A DNA stretch of 64,000 nucleotides from Pseudofrankia saprophytica (GCF_000235425.2 NZ_KI912267.1:1229290-1293289), one strand, 5' to 3'; numbered from the stretch's first letter, positions 34,619 through 45,443 are shown. Numbers and translations: made by a program. The notes: generated from the sequence alone by a model not told the origin.

Positions 34619-36370
34619 CTACCCGCCCCCGATGGGGGTGGTCGGACGGTGGCGGCGTTGGGAGCGACGGACCGGATGTCTGGTGCTGTTCCCGGTGGGC
34701 CAGTGACGACGACCGGCGCCGCCGTGCTCGGGCGCCGCCGGTGGGCGGAGATGGTCCGTTGCTGCCTGGTCACGTAGACCGCCGGAACCGCCGTGCGTCC
34801 TCTGGGCGGCTTCGTTCCACTGGTGCTGGGTCAGCACGCAGATCGAGTCGGCGAGGTTGAGCCGACCGCCGTCGCGGGCGAGGATCGCGTCGTCGTCGAG
34901 GTGGCGGGTCGCGGCCGCCAGGGTCTCGATGGGTCGGCGGCCGGGGTCGACGACCGGAGCGGGCCGCACGAGACGTCCGTCTGGCAAGGTCGCCACGACC
35001 GCGCCTTCGGTACCCCGTTCGAGGATGATGCCCTCGTCGTGGACGGCATGGTGATGACCGGTACACAGGATGGTCAGGTTGCCGATGTCCGTCGCCCCGC
35101 CGCCGGCGGACCACTCCGTCAGGTGGTGGATCTGGAGCCAGCGGGTGCGCTCGCAGCCCGGGTACTGGCAGGTACCGAGGTCCCGGGCGTAGACGGCGTC
35201 GCGCAGCCGGCGGTTGGGTAGCCGGCGGCGCCGCCCGAGGTGCAACGGATTGCCCTCGGCGTCGGACAGCAGTGCGCGCAGGAGGCCGTCGCAGCCGAGC
35301 CGGCGCAGCGCCGACATGGGCAGACCGATCCCAGGCTCGACGTCGGCTCGCGACAGTCGACGGGCGCCGGGTGGACCATCGAGCGAGGCAACCTCCCCGA
35401 CGGCACCGCGGATGCCGGAGCCAAAGACCTGGTCTGTGTCCGGGGTTTCGGGGGCGTCCGGGGCATCGGGGGCATCGGCCACGTTGGTCCGATCCCCGTC
35501 GGCCGAGTTGGCGCTGGCGGGGTGGGGGCTCGCTGGACACGGCCGGCCGGTGCGCAGAAGAGTATCGGCGTCCACGTGAACGGTGACCGTGTGCGATGGC
35601 AGCAGGAGACCGGGGGCAGGCCGGTCCAGGAAGCCGTTCGCGAGCGTCACCAGCGCGTCCGCGTCCAGCCGACGGTCCCGCGGCGCCGCGACCACCTCCC
35701 CGTCCGCCGGTACCTGGTCGGTCTCGTCCGGAGGTGGCGGCGCGGTGGTGTCCTCCAGGCTCGCGCGGGCCGCGTCGATCGCGGCCACGAGCTGGGCGCC
35801 TTCGTCCGCCGGTAGCACCGCCGACAGCCGCAGCATCCCGTCCCGGCCGGTCCGCCATGACACCCGGCGTCCCGCCCGCTGACCCGCGTGGTCGCCGGTC
35901 AGCCGCTCGCAGGTGGCCGCGAGTCTCTCCAACTGCGCCGCCGTGCAGCACAGCGCATGGTTCAGCCAGGCCGTCTCACTGTCCGGCTCGGCGACCCGCG
36001 TCACCGCACGCACCTTCGAATAGGACAGCCGTCCAGCCGCGAACGCCGCCCGCATCGCGGGCAAGGTCTCCAGCGCGTGCCCGACGGACAGGTGCTCCCG
36101 GGCGGTGCGCGCCGCGAGCCCACAGCGCCACGCCAGCCAGTGCGCGCAGGACGAGAACCCCTGCCCCGACCAGCCACCCCGCCGGTCGAACGCCGCAACC
36201 ATCACCAACCAGCCGCAGGTCGCCGCCGCGAGTCGTCCTGCCCACGCGACGATCTCCCCTTCCAACACCTCCAGCGGAGCAGCCTCCACGTCCACGGACA
36301 GCACAGACGGCGACGACACGGCATCTGACGCTGACGCCGACTCGGACTCGGACATCGCGATCGCGGACAT
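34619..36370 (-). CDS. DUF222 protein with HNH nuclease domain (13E12 type)
   Basis: 583 residues. The DUF222 helical domain takes the first 220 residues (CAHWLAWRCGLAARTAREHL; AGRLSYSKVRAVTRVAE). The HNH domain is near 430-490: DLGTCQYPGCERTRWLQIHH, then HLTEWSAGGGATDIGNLTIL and CTGHHHAVHD, giving the Cys pair and the His/Asn/His metal and catalytic residues. This is the layout of the 13E12 repeat proteins of mycobacteria and relatives, often multi-copy and tied to mobile DNA. DNA cleavage is expected, the biological role is not known. A GTG at 36382 is an alternative start. The C-terminal 60 residues are low complexity. Confidence 0.85.
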   Translation of the reverse strand: MSAIAMSESESASASDAVSSPSVLSVDVEAAPLEVLEGEIVAWAGRLAAATCGWLVMVAAFDRRGGWSGQGFSSCAHWLAWRCGLAARTAREHLSVGHALETLPAMRAAFAAGRLSYSKVRAVTRVAEPDSETAWLNHALCCTAAQLERLAATCERLTGDHAGQRAGRRVSWRTGRDGMLRLSAVLPADEGAQLVAAIDAARASLEDTTAPPPPDETDQVPADGEVVAAPRDRRLDADALVTLANGFLDRPAPGLLLPSHTVTVHVDADTLLRTGRPCPASPHPASANSADGDRTNVADAPDAPDAPETPDTDQVFGSGIRGAVGEVASLDGPPGARRLSRADVEPGIGLPMSALRRLGCDGLLRALLSDAEGNPLHLGRRRRLPNRRLRDAVYARDLGTCQYPGCERTRWLQIHHLTEWSAGGGATDIGNLTILCTGHHHAVHDEGIILERGTEGAVVATLPDGRLVRPAPVVDPGRRPIETLAAATRHLDDDAILARDGGRLNLADSICVLTQHQWNEAAQRTHGGSGGLRDQAATDHLRPPAAPEHGGAGRRHWPTGNSTRHPVRRSQRRHRPTTPIGGG

Positions 36371-36956
36371 CGCCACCACCACCCGGGGTCAATGGGCCAC
36401 CGACGCAACCAGACTCCCACCCGCCTCCGACACTTTTGCGCCATCGCCCCAGCTCAGAGCAATGATCGACTCTTCGGGAACGCCGCCATGCCGGTGAAGC
36501 GGCACGGGGCGGAGCGGCACGGGGCGGAGCGGCCTGGAGGGCGGCTAACGTTCCGGAGGCCACCCGTCATTCAGGACGTCGCGGCATCCGCCTGAACCCG
36601 GGCTCCGAACGTCCGATGCCCGCTCGAACGTCAGGACGTCCAGCGCCACGACGTTGGCGGCGACGACCGGCGAGGGCGCCACGCGCCACACTCCGCGCGG
36701 TCCCGCGGAACCGCGCGCTCACGGCATCAAGTAGACCGCCGGGCTCCCGGCCCATTCCATCGCTGACCACCGGCCACCGGCCACCGGCTGCGGGCCGTGG
36801 GCCGTGGGCCGTGGCCGGTGCCATCCGGGACTGACGAACACCGACATGGCGGAGGCGGCTCCGTCCGTGGTCGCCGCCATGCTCCTGGCTCCGATCAGCG
36901 CCGCCGCCGGCCAACCCTCGTCGTCATGGTCCGTCGCTGGCGAGCCGGCAGTGAGC
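36371..36956. other. intergenic region with tandem repeats
   Basis: No gene is supported in 586 bases. GCGGCACGGGGCGGA occurs twice in tandem at 36499-36528. At 36768-36820 three CCACCGG units and three GCCGTGG units follow each other and can fold, since CACCGGCCAC (36768-36777) pairs with GTGGCCGGTG (36811-36820). Confidence 0.5.
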
Positions 36957-37274
36957 CTAAGGACTTCCGGCTGACGGCCGAGCGATGCTGATCGTTCCGG
37001 CCGCCGCCGTGCCGCTGTTGGGATCCTGGCCGGCCAGGCGGACCAGGCCTTTGCGGCCGTCGGCCTCGCAGACGGCGTAGAGAACGAAGGTGCGGTTGCC
37101 GGCCGTGCGTCTGGCCCAGTCGAGGACGGCGGGGACGTCGGTCTCCGTGATCTCGAACTCGGTCGAGCTGGGCGAGGCGTTCGAATGGGCCGGGCGCGTC
37201 CAGAAATAGACCCGGTATACCGGGTTGTCCAGTTCCCACATGGTGTCGCGTGGGTCGACGCGCCGCACTCGCAT
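36957..37274 (-). CDS. small conserved-looking protein of unknown function
   Basis: 105 residues starting MRVRRVDPRDTMWELDNPVY. The body looks folded: two strand-rich pieces (RVYFWTR; TFVLYAVCEADGRKGLVRL) around a helix VPAVLDWARRTAGN. The composition WELDNPVYRVYFW is not that of a shadow frame, and the codon use is typical. No known motif, signal or membrane part. A further ATG eight codons upstream (37298) is possible. It stands alone between two spacers. Confidence 0.7.
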   Translation of the reverse strand: MRVRRVDPRDTMWELDNPVYRVYFWTRPAHSNASPSSTEFEITETDVPAVLDWARRTAGNRTFVLYAVCEADGRKGLVRLAGQDPNSGTAAAGTISIARPSAGSP

Positions 37275-37475
37275 GGTTTGGAGGCTATCGGCGGACACCG
37301 GACGACATGCCGAACGCCACCGGCTGGAAGGGGCACAGAAAACGAATCCGTCGGCGACGGCGAACCGGTACGCGAATGGTGCGTGCGGATACGCGGTGAC
37401 GAGGCTGGCAGGCCGTCAGCACCACCACGACCCCGGCCAGCCGTTGCCACGACCCGGCCGACGACAGCTGCGGCA

Positions 37476-38579
37476 TCAGCTCGTTCTCAGCACGGCGTCG
37501 ATCTCGGCCGCCAGGGCGCCATCCGGCTCCGCGCCGGCCTCGCCCGCGGGACCGGCCGGGCCGGCCGGCCGCCAGGTCCCTGCGGTGGCCTCGGCGAGCA
37601 GACGGCGGTAGGCGATGGTGGCGCGGTCGGTGTCGATGTGGACGTTCGCGGTCAGGTCCAGGTGGTAGTCCGGCGGCATGGTCTCGAGGACACACCAGTC
37701 CTCGTCGCGGACGGCGGAGTCGAACGCGATGATGTCGGCGGCGGGGCGGTCGGCCTCGGTGTCGTTACGGACCACGAACTGCAGCAGCCGGCAGGTGCCG
37801 TCGTCGACCGGCGCGATCGCCTTGACCATGATGTGCGACAGGCCGTCCGGGTAGCGGATGTGGAAGACGCCGGTAAAGGGGGCGTACACGTCGGTGGTGG
37901 TGCGCCGCTCGGTCACGCCGGTCTCGCCGGGGCGGGCGTAGACGGGGACGCGGGAGACGAGTCGGATCCCGGCCGCGCTGCGGGTGATCTCGACGCGGTC
38001 GATGTGCGGCGTCCGCGGGTTGCCGAACGTCCGGCGGTGCACGAAGGCGATGTGCGCCGGGTCGAGGTTGTTGTCCAGCAGGTGCGGCGCCGAGCAGGGC
38101 CAGACGGTGTCGAACTCCTGGACGACCCGCCAGCCCGGCTGCCCGAACTGCGGGATCGCCGGGATGCCGGCCATCGCGGTGGCTGGCTCCGAGGCGGGGT
38201 CGAGGCAGACCCACAGCAGTCCGAGCGCCTCGGTCACCGGGTAGGTCGCCACCACGGCGCGCGGTGAGATCCGCTGCCCTGGCGCGTTCTGCGGGATGAG
38301 CACGCACTTTCCGTCCGAGCCGTACCGCCAGCCGTGGTAAGGGCAGACGACGGCGCCGTCCTCGGTCCAGCCGCGGGACAGCTTGGCGTCGCGGTGTGGG
38401 CAGCGGTCGGCGGCGCAGGCGGGCCGTCCCTCGGCGTCCCGCCACAGGACGACGTCGGTGCCGAGCAGCCGGCGGGCGAGGGGCGCGCCTCCGAGGTCGG
38501 AGGCGAAGGCAACCGGGTACCAGTAGTGCCGCAGGAGCGGCTCGGCGGTGACACGCATGCCTTCCGACCATAGGTTCAT
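37476..38579 (-). CDS. Rieske non-haem iron oxygenase, alpha subunit type
   Basis: 367 residues. The Rieske [2Fe-2S] ligands are CPHRDAKLSRG and CPYHGWRYGSDG. The mononuclear iron site is in DNNLDPAHIAFVHRRTFGNP (Asp, His, His). This size and the C-terminal domain 'HIMVKAIAPVDDGTCRLLQF' are like vanillate demethylase/KshA-type or aromatic ring-hydroxylating oxygenases that need a separate reductase; none is next to it. Substrate probably an aromatic or related ring compound. A start seven codons downstream is possible (38558). A perfect 14-bp palindrome touches its upstream side. Confidence 0.92.
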   Translation of the reverse strand: MNLWSEGMRVTAEPLLRHYWYPVAFASDLGGAPLARRLLGTDVVLWRDAEGRPACAADRCPHRDAKLSRGWTEDGAVVCPYHGWRYGSDGKCVLIPQNAPGQRISPRAVVATYPVTEALGLLWVCLDPASEPATAMAGIPAIPQFGQPGWRVVQEFDTVWPCSAPHLLDNNLDPAHIAFVHRRTFGNPRTPHIDRVEITRSAAGIRLVSRVPVYARPGETGVTERRTTTDVYAPFTGVFHIRYPDGLSHIMVKAIAPVDDGTCRLLQFVVRNDTEADRPAADIIAFDSAVRDEDWCVLETMPPDYHLDLTANVHIDTDRATIAYRRLLAEATAGTWRPAGPAGPAGEAGAEPDGALAAEIDAVLRTS

Positions 38580-38580
38580 C

Positions 38581-38594
38581 CCGTTTTGAAACGG
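38581..38594. promoter_or_regulatory. perfect palindrome CCGTTT-TG-AAACGG before Rieske gene
   Basis: The site begins one base upstream of the start codon region of the Rieske oxygenase gene. An AT-rich symmetric core in a GC-rich genome suggests an operator. The regulator is unknown; the IclR gene in the same island is a candidate only by distance. Confidence 0.5.
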
Positions 38595-38787
38595 TTACAC
38601 GACCATTCCGCCGCACACCACCCCTTTGCTTCACGTAAAGCCGGCGCGTCCGGGAGGTGGCCCGCAACATCCCAAACGCCCGGCATGGCGGGCTGGCCGT
38701 TATCCCGCGAAGACAGACCGTCATGAGGTAGGTAAAGGCAGGCGGGAAGCAGGGCAGGCGGATCGACGACTCGGTGGCGAGGTGGGC

Positions 38788-39369
38788 GTGGCGGACGACG
38801 GGCCGATCGCCGTACGGGCGAGCCGAGCGGTGTACGAGAACCCGTGGATGCGGGTGCGGGAGGACACGATCGTCCGGGCCGACCAGTCGACCGGGATCTA
38901 CGGCGTCGTCGAGAAGGCGGACTTCGCGCTGGTGATCCCGGTGGACGCCGACGGAGTGTGGCTCGTCGAGCAGTACCGCTACCCGGTCGGCGCACGTTTC
39001 TGGGAGTTCCCTCAGGGCTCCTGGGAGGACCAGCCGAACATCGACCCGGCGGTGCTCGCCGCGGCGGAGCTGCGGGAGGAGACCGGGCTGCGGGCCGGCC
39101 GGCTCGACCACCTCGGCCGGCTGTTCACCGCCTACGGCTACTCCACCCAGGGCTGCCACGTCTGGCTCGCCACCGACCTGACCGAAGGCCCGCGCGCACC
39201 GACCGTCGAAGAGCAGGATCTGGTGGCCCGCCGGTTCAGCCACCCCGAATGGCTCGCCATGCTCGCGGACGGCGTCATCCAGGACGCCTCGACTCTCGCA
39301 GCCTGGGCATTGCTGTGCGCCCGCCCACCGGCCGGGCGCACCCTCCCGCGAGCCTGCCAGCAGGCCTAG
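38788..39369 (+). CDS. Nudix hydrolase, ADP-ribose pyrophosphatase-like
   Basis: 193 residues from a GTG with GAGGTG just upstream; other in-frame GTGs (38782) are possible. Nudix box at about 80-105: GSWEDQPNIDPAVLAAAELR followed by EETGLRAG; the usual Arg-Glu start of the core reads Ala-Glu, while the metal-binding EE pair is intact. EQYRYPVGARFWEFPQG upstream of the box is typical of ADP-sugar pyrophosphatases. It would split a nucleoside diphosphate linked to another group. Divergent from the Rieske gene across about 200 bases. Confidence 0.88.
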   Translation: MADDGPIAVRASRAVYENPWMRVREDTIVRADQSTGIYGVVEKADFALVIPVDADGVWLVEQYRYPVGARFWEFPQGSWEDQPNIDPAVLAAAELREETGLRAGRLDHLGRLFTAYGYSTQGCHVWLATDLTEGPRAPTVEEQDLVARRFSHPEWLAMLADGVIQDASTLAAWALLCARPPAGRTLPRACQQA

Positions 39370-39523
39370 CGCGACACCCACACCTCGACAGCCGACGACA
39401 ACTCGACAGCACCTCGGCAGCCGGCAGCACCTCGGCAGCCAACGGCGCGGCCGGCCGGCAGGTGCCCGCCTACGTCGACCGGTAAGGTCGAGAAGTCGCG
39501 AATGCCGAGGTCGGGGGTGCGGT

Positions 39524-40573
39524 ATGCCTGTGCCGGGGGCCGCACTGGAGCAGCTCGGCTTCCTGACAATCGGGCTGTTCGACGAGAACGACCCCGGTCC
39601 GGGGCACCAGTCCACATTGCGGATCATCGAGCTGGGCGAACGGCTCGGGTTCGACAGTGCCTGGCTGCGCCACCGGCACCTGCAGTACGGGATATCGTCG
39701 CCGATCGCGATCATGGCGGCCGCCACGCAGCGGACCAGTCGGATCCACCTCGGCACGGCGGTCACGCCGCTGGGCTGGGAGAATCCGGTGCGGTTGGCGG
39801 AGGACCTCGCGACCGTCGACATTCTCTCCGGCGGACGGGTCAACCCAGGTGTGAGCGTCGGGCCACCGCTTTTCTACGAGCGGGTCAAGGATGCGCTCTA
39901 CCCGGATACGGGCGACCTCGAGGACTTCACCTACGAACGGGTCGCCCGGTTGCTGAGGCACGTGGCCGGCGAGCCGGCGAGCGCGTTCCGCGGCGCCGAG
40001 GGCTTCGAGCAGTTCTCCGACCGGGTGCAGCCGCACTCGCCCGGGCTGCGGTCCCGGATGTGGTACGGCGGCGCCAGCGTCGCGTCGGCCGCGTGGGCGG
40101 GCGAGCATGACATGAACTTCCTGACCAGCAGCGTCGTACGGGCCGTCGACGACAAGGACACCGTCGACGCGGACGACTTCGCCACCGTCCAGCGATCCCA
40201 CATCCAGGCGTTCCGCGCGGCGCACCCCGACGGCCCCGCCGCTCGGGTGTCCCAGGGCCTCGTCGTGATCCCGACCGACAGCGCCACCGCCGACCAGCGC
40301 TCCCGCTACCAGGCCTACGTCGACGCCCGCACCCCCCGGACCTTCAGCCCGCAGGGGCCGCAGCGCATGCTGTTCGCCCGCGACCTGCTCGGCACCTCGG
40401 AGCAGATCGCCGAGGCCCTCTACGCCCATGCCGGCTTCCGCGAGGTCACGGAGGTCGCCTTCGCCCTCCCCTTCACCTTCGAGCACGAGGACTACGTCCA
40501 GATCCTCACCGACATGGCCGAAAGGCTGGGCCCGGTCCTCGGCTGGAAACCAGAGAGCTCCCGCTCCCGCTAG
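39524..40573 (+). CDS. luciferase-like FMN/F420-dependent monooxygenase
   Basis: 349 residues of TIM-barrel bacterial luciferase fold: LGFLTIGLFDENDPGPG, LGFDSAWLRHRHLQYG, RIHLGTAVTPLGWENPVRLA, and VDILSGGRVNPGVSVG. Members use reduced FMN or coenzyme F420 to oxidise or reduce small molecules; the type here cannot be told. Its stop overlaps that of the convergent IclR gene (40570-40573). Probably part of the catabolic island. Confidence 0.88.
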   Translation: MPVPGAALEQLGFLTIGLFDENDPGPGHQSTLRIIELGERLGFDSAWLRHRHLQYGISSPIAIMAAATQRTSRIHLGTAVTPLGWENPVRLAEDLATVDILSGGRVNPGVSVGPPLFYERVKDALYPDTGDLEDFTYERVARLLRHVAGEPASAFRGAEGFEQFSDRVQPHSPGLRSRMWYGGASVASAAWAGEHDMNFLTSSVVRAVDDKDTVDADDFATVQRSHIQAFRAAHPDGPAARVSQGLVVIPTDSATADQRSRYQAYVDARTPRTFSPQGPQRMLFARDLLGTSEQIAEALYAHAGFREVTEVAFALPFTFEHEDYVQILTDMAERLGPVLGWKPESSRSR

Positions 40574-41484
40574 AGGTCGCCGAGGTCCGGGGGGCGACCG
40601 GACACGTCGGCGGTGATGGTGATGGCGGCGGCGGTGAGCGCGGTGGCGAGGTGGGTGGTCTCGGCTCCGGTGACAGCCGCGGCGAAGCCGCGCAGGGAGA
40701 CGACGAGGGCGACGGCGCCGTGGGCGTCGAAGACGGGCGCGGACAGCGAGTCGACCCGGTAGTCCTGGTCCGGGTCGAGCGCGCCCGCGACGAAGTCCGA
40801 CGGGCTCGCGAGACCGGCGGCGAGGTCGCGTAGCAGGCCGGGGAGCTGGCCGCGCAGGTTGGCGGCGGCAGCGGCGCCGACCTGGCGACGGACCCGCTCG
40901 TCGAGGGAGGCGGACAGCTCGACCGAGTAGCCGCGGGCGCGGATGACGTGGAGAAGCTCGCGGTACTCGCCGCGGTCGGCCGGGTCGGTGACGCCGCCGC
41001 GGTCGAGCCAGCCTTCCACCACGGCGTCCGGCTGCCAGGCCATGAACGTGATCCCCAGCGGCGGGTGGAACGGGATCGTGTCACCGACGCGCAGCGTGGC
41101 GACCGGGCGCCCGCGCGGGTCGACGACCAGGTGCGCGACCGTGGCGTACTCGGCCGCCGGGACGAGCGCGACCACGGACAGGCCGAGCCTGCGGTGCAGG
41201 TCGGCCATCCGGCCGCGCCCGGCGGCCAGCGCGTCGGTGCCGGCCGTGGCGGCCTGGCCGGCGGCGATCAGCCCGGGGCCGAGCGCGTAGGTGCGCCGCG
41301 TCGGGTGGCGGCGCAGCCAGCCGGCGCGCTCGAGCGCCGCGAGCGTCGGGTAGCAGGTGGCCGCGGTGGTGCCGAGCCGCCGGGAGATCTCCGACTGGCT
41401 GAGGCCACCCGGAGCGCCGGCGAGCATCTCGACGACGGCGATGACCCGGTCGGTCTGCGGGGATGGCCGCGGGCGCGACGACAT
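40570..41484 (-). CDS. IclR-family transcriptional regulator
   Basis: 304 residues. N-terminal winged helix: GGLSQSEISRRLGTTAATCY with PTLAALERAGWLRRHPTRRT as recognition helix and wing; C-terminal IclR effector domain (GLSVVALVPAAEYATVAHLV; FDAHGAVALVVSLRGFA). The gene is divergent from the amidohydrolase operon, the usual place for its regulator. The intergenic region holds repeated TGCAAAGA sites. The effector is likely an intermediate of the pathway that the operon encodes. The short distance from a possible -10 (complement of TAGGGT) to the ATG suggests a leaderless mRNA. Confidence 0.92.
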   Translation of the reverse strand: MSSRPRPSPQTDRVIAVVEMLAGAPGGLSQSEISRRLGTTAATCYPTLAALERAGWLRRHPTRRTYALGPGLIAAGQAATAGTDALAAGRGRMADLHRRLGLSVVALVPAAEYATVAHLVVDPRGRPVATLRVGDTIPFHPPLGITFMAWQPDAVVEGWLDRGGVTDPADRGEYRELLHVIRARGYSVELSASLDERVRRQVGAAAAANLRGQLPGLLRDLAAGLASPSDFVAGALDPDQDYRVDSLSAPVFDAHGAVALVVSLRGFAAAVTGAETTHLATALTAAAITITADVSGRPPDLGDL

Positions 41485-41502
41485 GCGGCGACCCTATCGC
41501 CC

Positions 41503-41544
41503 TCTTTTCGCATAGTGCAAAGATTGACATGGTTGATGCAAAGA
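41503..41544. promoter_or_regulatory. candidate IclR site: TGCAAAGA repeats and TTGACA
   Basis: TGCAAAGA occurs at 41516-41523 and 41537-41544, 21 bases apart (two helical turns), with a related inverted copy TCTTTTCGCA at 41503-41512. A consensus -35 TTGACA lies between them at 41524-41529, reading toward the amidohydrolases; no clear -10 follows. The cluster is AT-rich compared with both sides. Control by the divergent IclR protein is inferred. Confidence 0.5.
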
Positions 41545-41654
41545 GGTTCCCTGATCGGGCGGCGGGCAGCCGCCGCCGAGCCGCCCGAGCGGCCGACTTA
41601 GCGGCCGACCTAGCGGCCGGTCCCAGGGGCCGGCCGAGCCGAAGGGGACGCCCC

Positions 41655-43039
41655 ATGGCCTCCGCGTCCGAGCACGAAGCCGCCGACCACAAAGCCCCCG
41701 AGAACACCTTGTCCGCGACAGGAAAAGGCGAGCCCGCCAGCGGCGCGGGTACCTCCGGCACCGCCGCCGGCACAACCACGCCGTACATCGTCATCACGTC
41801 CGACAGCCACGCGGGCTTACCGACGGAGCTGTACCGGGACTACCTGGAGAAGGAATTCCACCCGGCGTTCGACGAGTTCCTCGCCGGCAGGCCCGCGGCG
41901 GTCGAGGAGATCCGCCGCATGGGAACCTCCGACGCGAAGTTCGCCCAGAAATGGTTCACCGAGAACGCCGAGGGCCTGGAGGGCGGCTGGGAGGCGGCGC
42001 GGCGCAACAAGGAGATGGACGCGGACGGCATAACCGCCGAGATCATCTTCCCGGACGCGGACGCCGTGGAAAGCCGCACCTGCGCACCTTTCGGCACCGG
42101 GCTCGGCCTTTCCGGGGACCTCGACCCGGTGCTCGGCCTCGCCGGTGCCCGCGCGCACAACCGCTGGCTCGCCGAGCTGTGCGCCGATTCGCCGCTGCGG
42201 CGGCGCGGCATCGCGCTGGTGCAGATCACCGCCCCGCTCGACGACGTGCTCGCCGAGATCCGCCGGTCCTACGAGTCCGGCCTGCGCGCCGTGATGATCC
42301 CGGCGATGTGGATGCACCAGGCGCCCTACCACGACCGGCGCTACGACCCGGTGTGGAAGCTGTGCCAGGACCTGGAGATGCCGGTGCTCACCCATTCCGG
42401 CCCGGCGGACAAGGAGTCCTACGGCGACCACCTCGGCATCTACGTCACCGAGGTGACGTGGTGGCCGGCGCGGCCGCTGTGGTTCCTGCTCTGGTCGGGC
42501 GTGTTCGAGCGGTTCCCGCGGCTGCGGTTCGGCGTCGCCGAGGCCGGCTGCTGGTGGGTGGCGAACCTGCTGTGGTTCTGGGACCGGCTCTACCTCGGCC
42601 AGAAGGGCGCGGAGAAGCTCGGCTCGCTGGGCGACCTGACGATGTCGCCGAGCGAGTACTTCGACCGCAACTGCTTCATCTGCTCGTCGAACACGAAGCG
42701 GCGCGAGATCGGCATGCGCTACGAGATCGGCCTGGAGAACATGCTCTGGGGCAATGACTTCCCGCATCCCGAAGGCACCTGGCCGCGCTCGCGCGAATGG
42801 ATGAGGAAGACCTTCCACGACGTCCCGGTCGCCGAGGCCCGCCGGATGCTCGGCGAAGCCGCGGCCGAGGTGTTCGGCTTCGACCTGGCGCAGCTGCGCC
42901 CGATCGCGGACCGGCTGAACGTCACCCCCGAAAGCCTCGGCCAGACCGACGACACGGCCAACGTCGCGAAATGGGCGCGGGCCCGCGACGCCGGCCGACA
43001 CTGGCTGACCGGCCAGGACCTCCCCTGGGGCGTGGTGGA

Positions 43040-43043
<4 letters not shown>
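41655..43043 (+). CDS. amidohydrolase family 2 metalloenzyme
   Basis: 462 residues from ATG with AAGGGG eight bases upstream. After 45 low-complexity residues the ACMSD-type amidohydrolase barrel begins: IVITSDSHAGLPTELYRDYL (metal-binding Asp-x-His form), LTHSGPADKESYGDHLGIYV with the barrel His, and MLWGNDFPHPEGTWP with the catalytic Asp. Family members decarboxylate or hydrolyse ring acids such as resorcylates and carboxymuconate semialdehydes. It overlaps the next, related gene by ATGA. Substrate unknown. Confidence 0.9.
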
Positions 43044-44371
<1,328 letters not shown>

Positions 44372-44403
44372 GCACTCCCCACCCCCGCACCGAAGGAGAT
44401 GTC

Positions 44404-45204
44404 GTGGCCACCCGCATCCGCTATGGCGCCCGCACCCCCGAACAGCTGCGCAACCGCGAGGTCGAGGCGACCTCGGTCGATACCTGGGCGACCTCGCTGG
44501 TCGCGATCTACGAGACCGACCCCGACCTCATCGCGGCCGTCTTACCGCCGCCCCTGGTCGCGGCCACGCCCGAGCACGTGCGCGTCACCGTCGCGCGGGT
44601 CGACGTCGGGCGCGGCCTGGCGCCGTTCGGCGCCGGCACGTTCGGCGTCGGCGCCGTCCACGACGGGCTGGTCGGCGACTACGCGCTCACGATGCCGATG
44701 TCGACCGAGCAGTCGGTCATCGGCGGTCGGGAGACGTTCGGCGAGCCGAAGAAGATCGCCGACGTCCGCCTCGACCTCGATGGTGACCTCGCGGTGGGCA
44801 CGCGGCTGACCGGCTCGTTCACCCGGCTCGGCGTGACCTATGTCGAGATCAACGGGCAGCTCGTCGAGGAGCTGTCCCTGCCGGCGAACGGGGTGCGTAC
44901 CAGCTTCTACCTCAAGTTCCAGCCCGCGCCCGACGGCAAGGGTTTCGACGACGACCCCGCGCTGGTGCACGTCCAGCGTCGGGAGAAGAACCGCAGGCTG
45001 TTCCGGGTGGACGGCGAGGTCATCCTGCGCGAGTCCCGGTTCGACCCGGTCGCGGACCTGCCGGTGCGGCGCCTCGTCGGCATCGAGCTCGCCGAGCGGT
45101 CCAGCATCCAGACCGGCGCCGTCGTGCGCCGCCTGCCGCAGGAGGACGTCATACCGTTCACCCACCAGCGCTACGACGACCTCTCCCCCGTCGGCGAGGA
45201 GTAG
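44404..45204 (+). CDS. acetoacetate decarboxylase-fold protein
   Basis: 266 residues from a GTG five bases after AAGGAG; the ATG at 44399 is out of frame. The fold is that of acetoacetate decarboxylase: GGRETFGEPKKIADVRLDLD contains the Lys that makes the Schiff base in true decarboxylases. Members in such clusters decarboxylate or cleave beta-keto acids through an iminium. It follows the amidohydrolases by 32 bases, so it belongs to the operon and would act on their product. 5' repeats in the following spacer mark the end of the operon. Confidence 0.88.
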   Translation: MATRIRYGARTPEQLRNREVEATSVDTWATSLVAIYETDPDLIAAVLPPPLVAATPEHVRVTVARVDVGRGLAPFGAGTFGVGAVHDGLVGDYALTMPMSTEQSVIGGRETFGEPKKIADVRLDLDGDLAVGTRLTGSFTRLGVTYVEINGQLVEELSLPANGVRTSFYLKFQPAPDGKGFDDDPALVHVQRREKNRRLFRVDGEVILRESRFDPVADLPVRRLVGIELAERSSIQTGAVVRRLPQEDVIPFTHQRYDDLSPVGEE

Positions 45205-45248
45205 GGCGCCGGCGCGACGCTTGCCGACAGCCGGCGGGAGCGAGCCCA

Positions 45249-45318
45249 CCGGCCCACTCCCGCCGGCCCGTACCCGCCGGCCCGCTCCCGCCGGCCCGCT
45301 CCCGCCGGCCCGCTCCCG
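45249..45318. repeat. 5 x 14-bp tandem repeat
   Basis: Units of CCGGCCCGCTCCCG at 45249, 45263, 45277, 45291 and 45305; the last three are identical, the first two differ at one or two bases. They lie between the decarboxylase-fold gene and the DUF574 methyltransferase. Confidence 0.9.
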
Positions 45319-45443
45319 CCGCCCGTCACCGTGCGCAGTCGACTACCAGGCGGCGCAGCGACGGCGGTCGGATGACCAGTTGTCCAACGCTCTGCGAATA
45401 TGTCCAGATGCGCCGCGACGCAGCGGCCGAGGACGGAGTGGAC

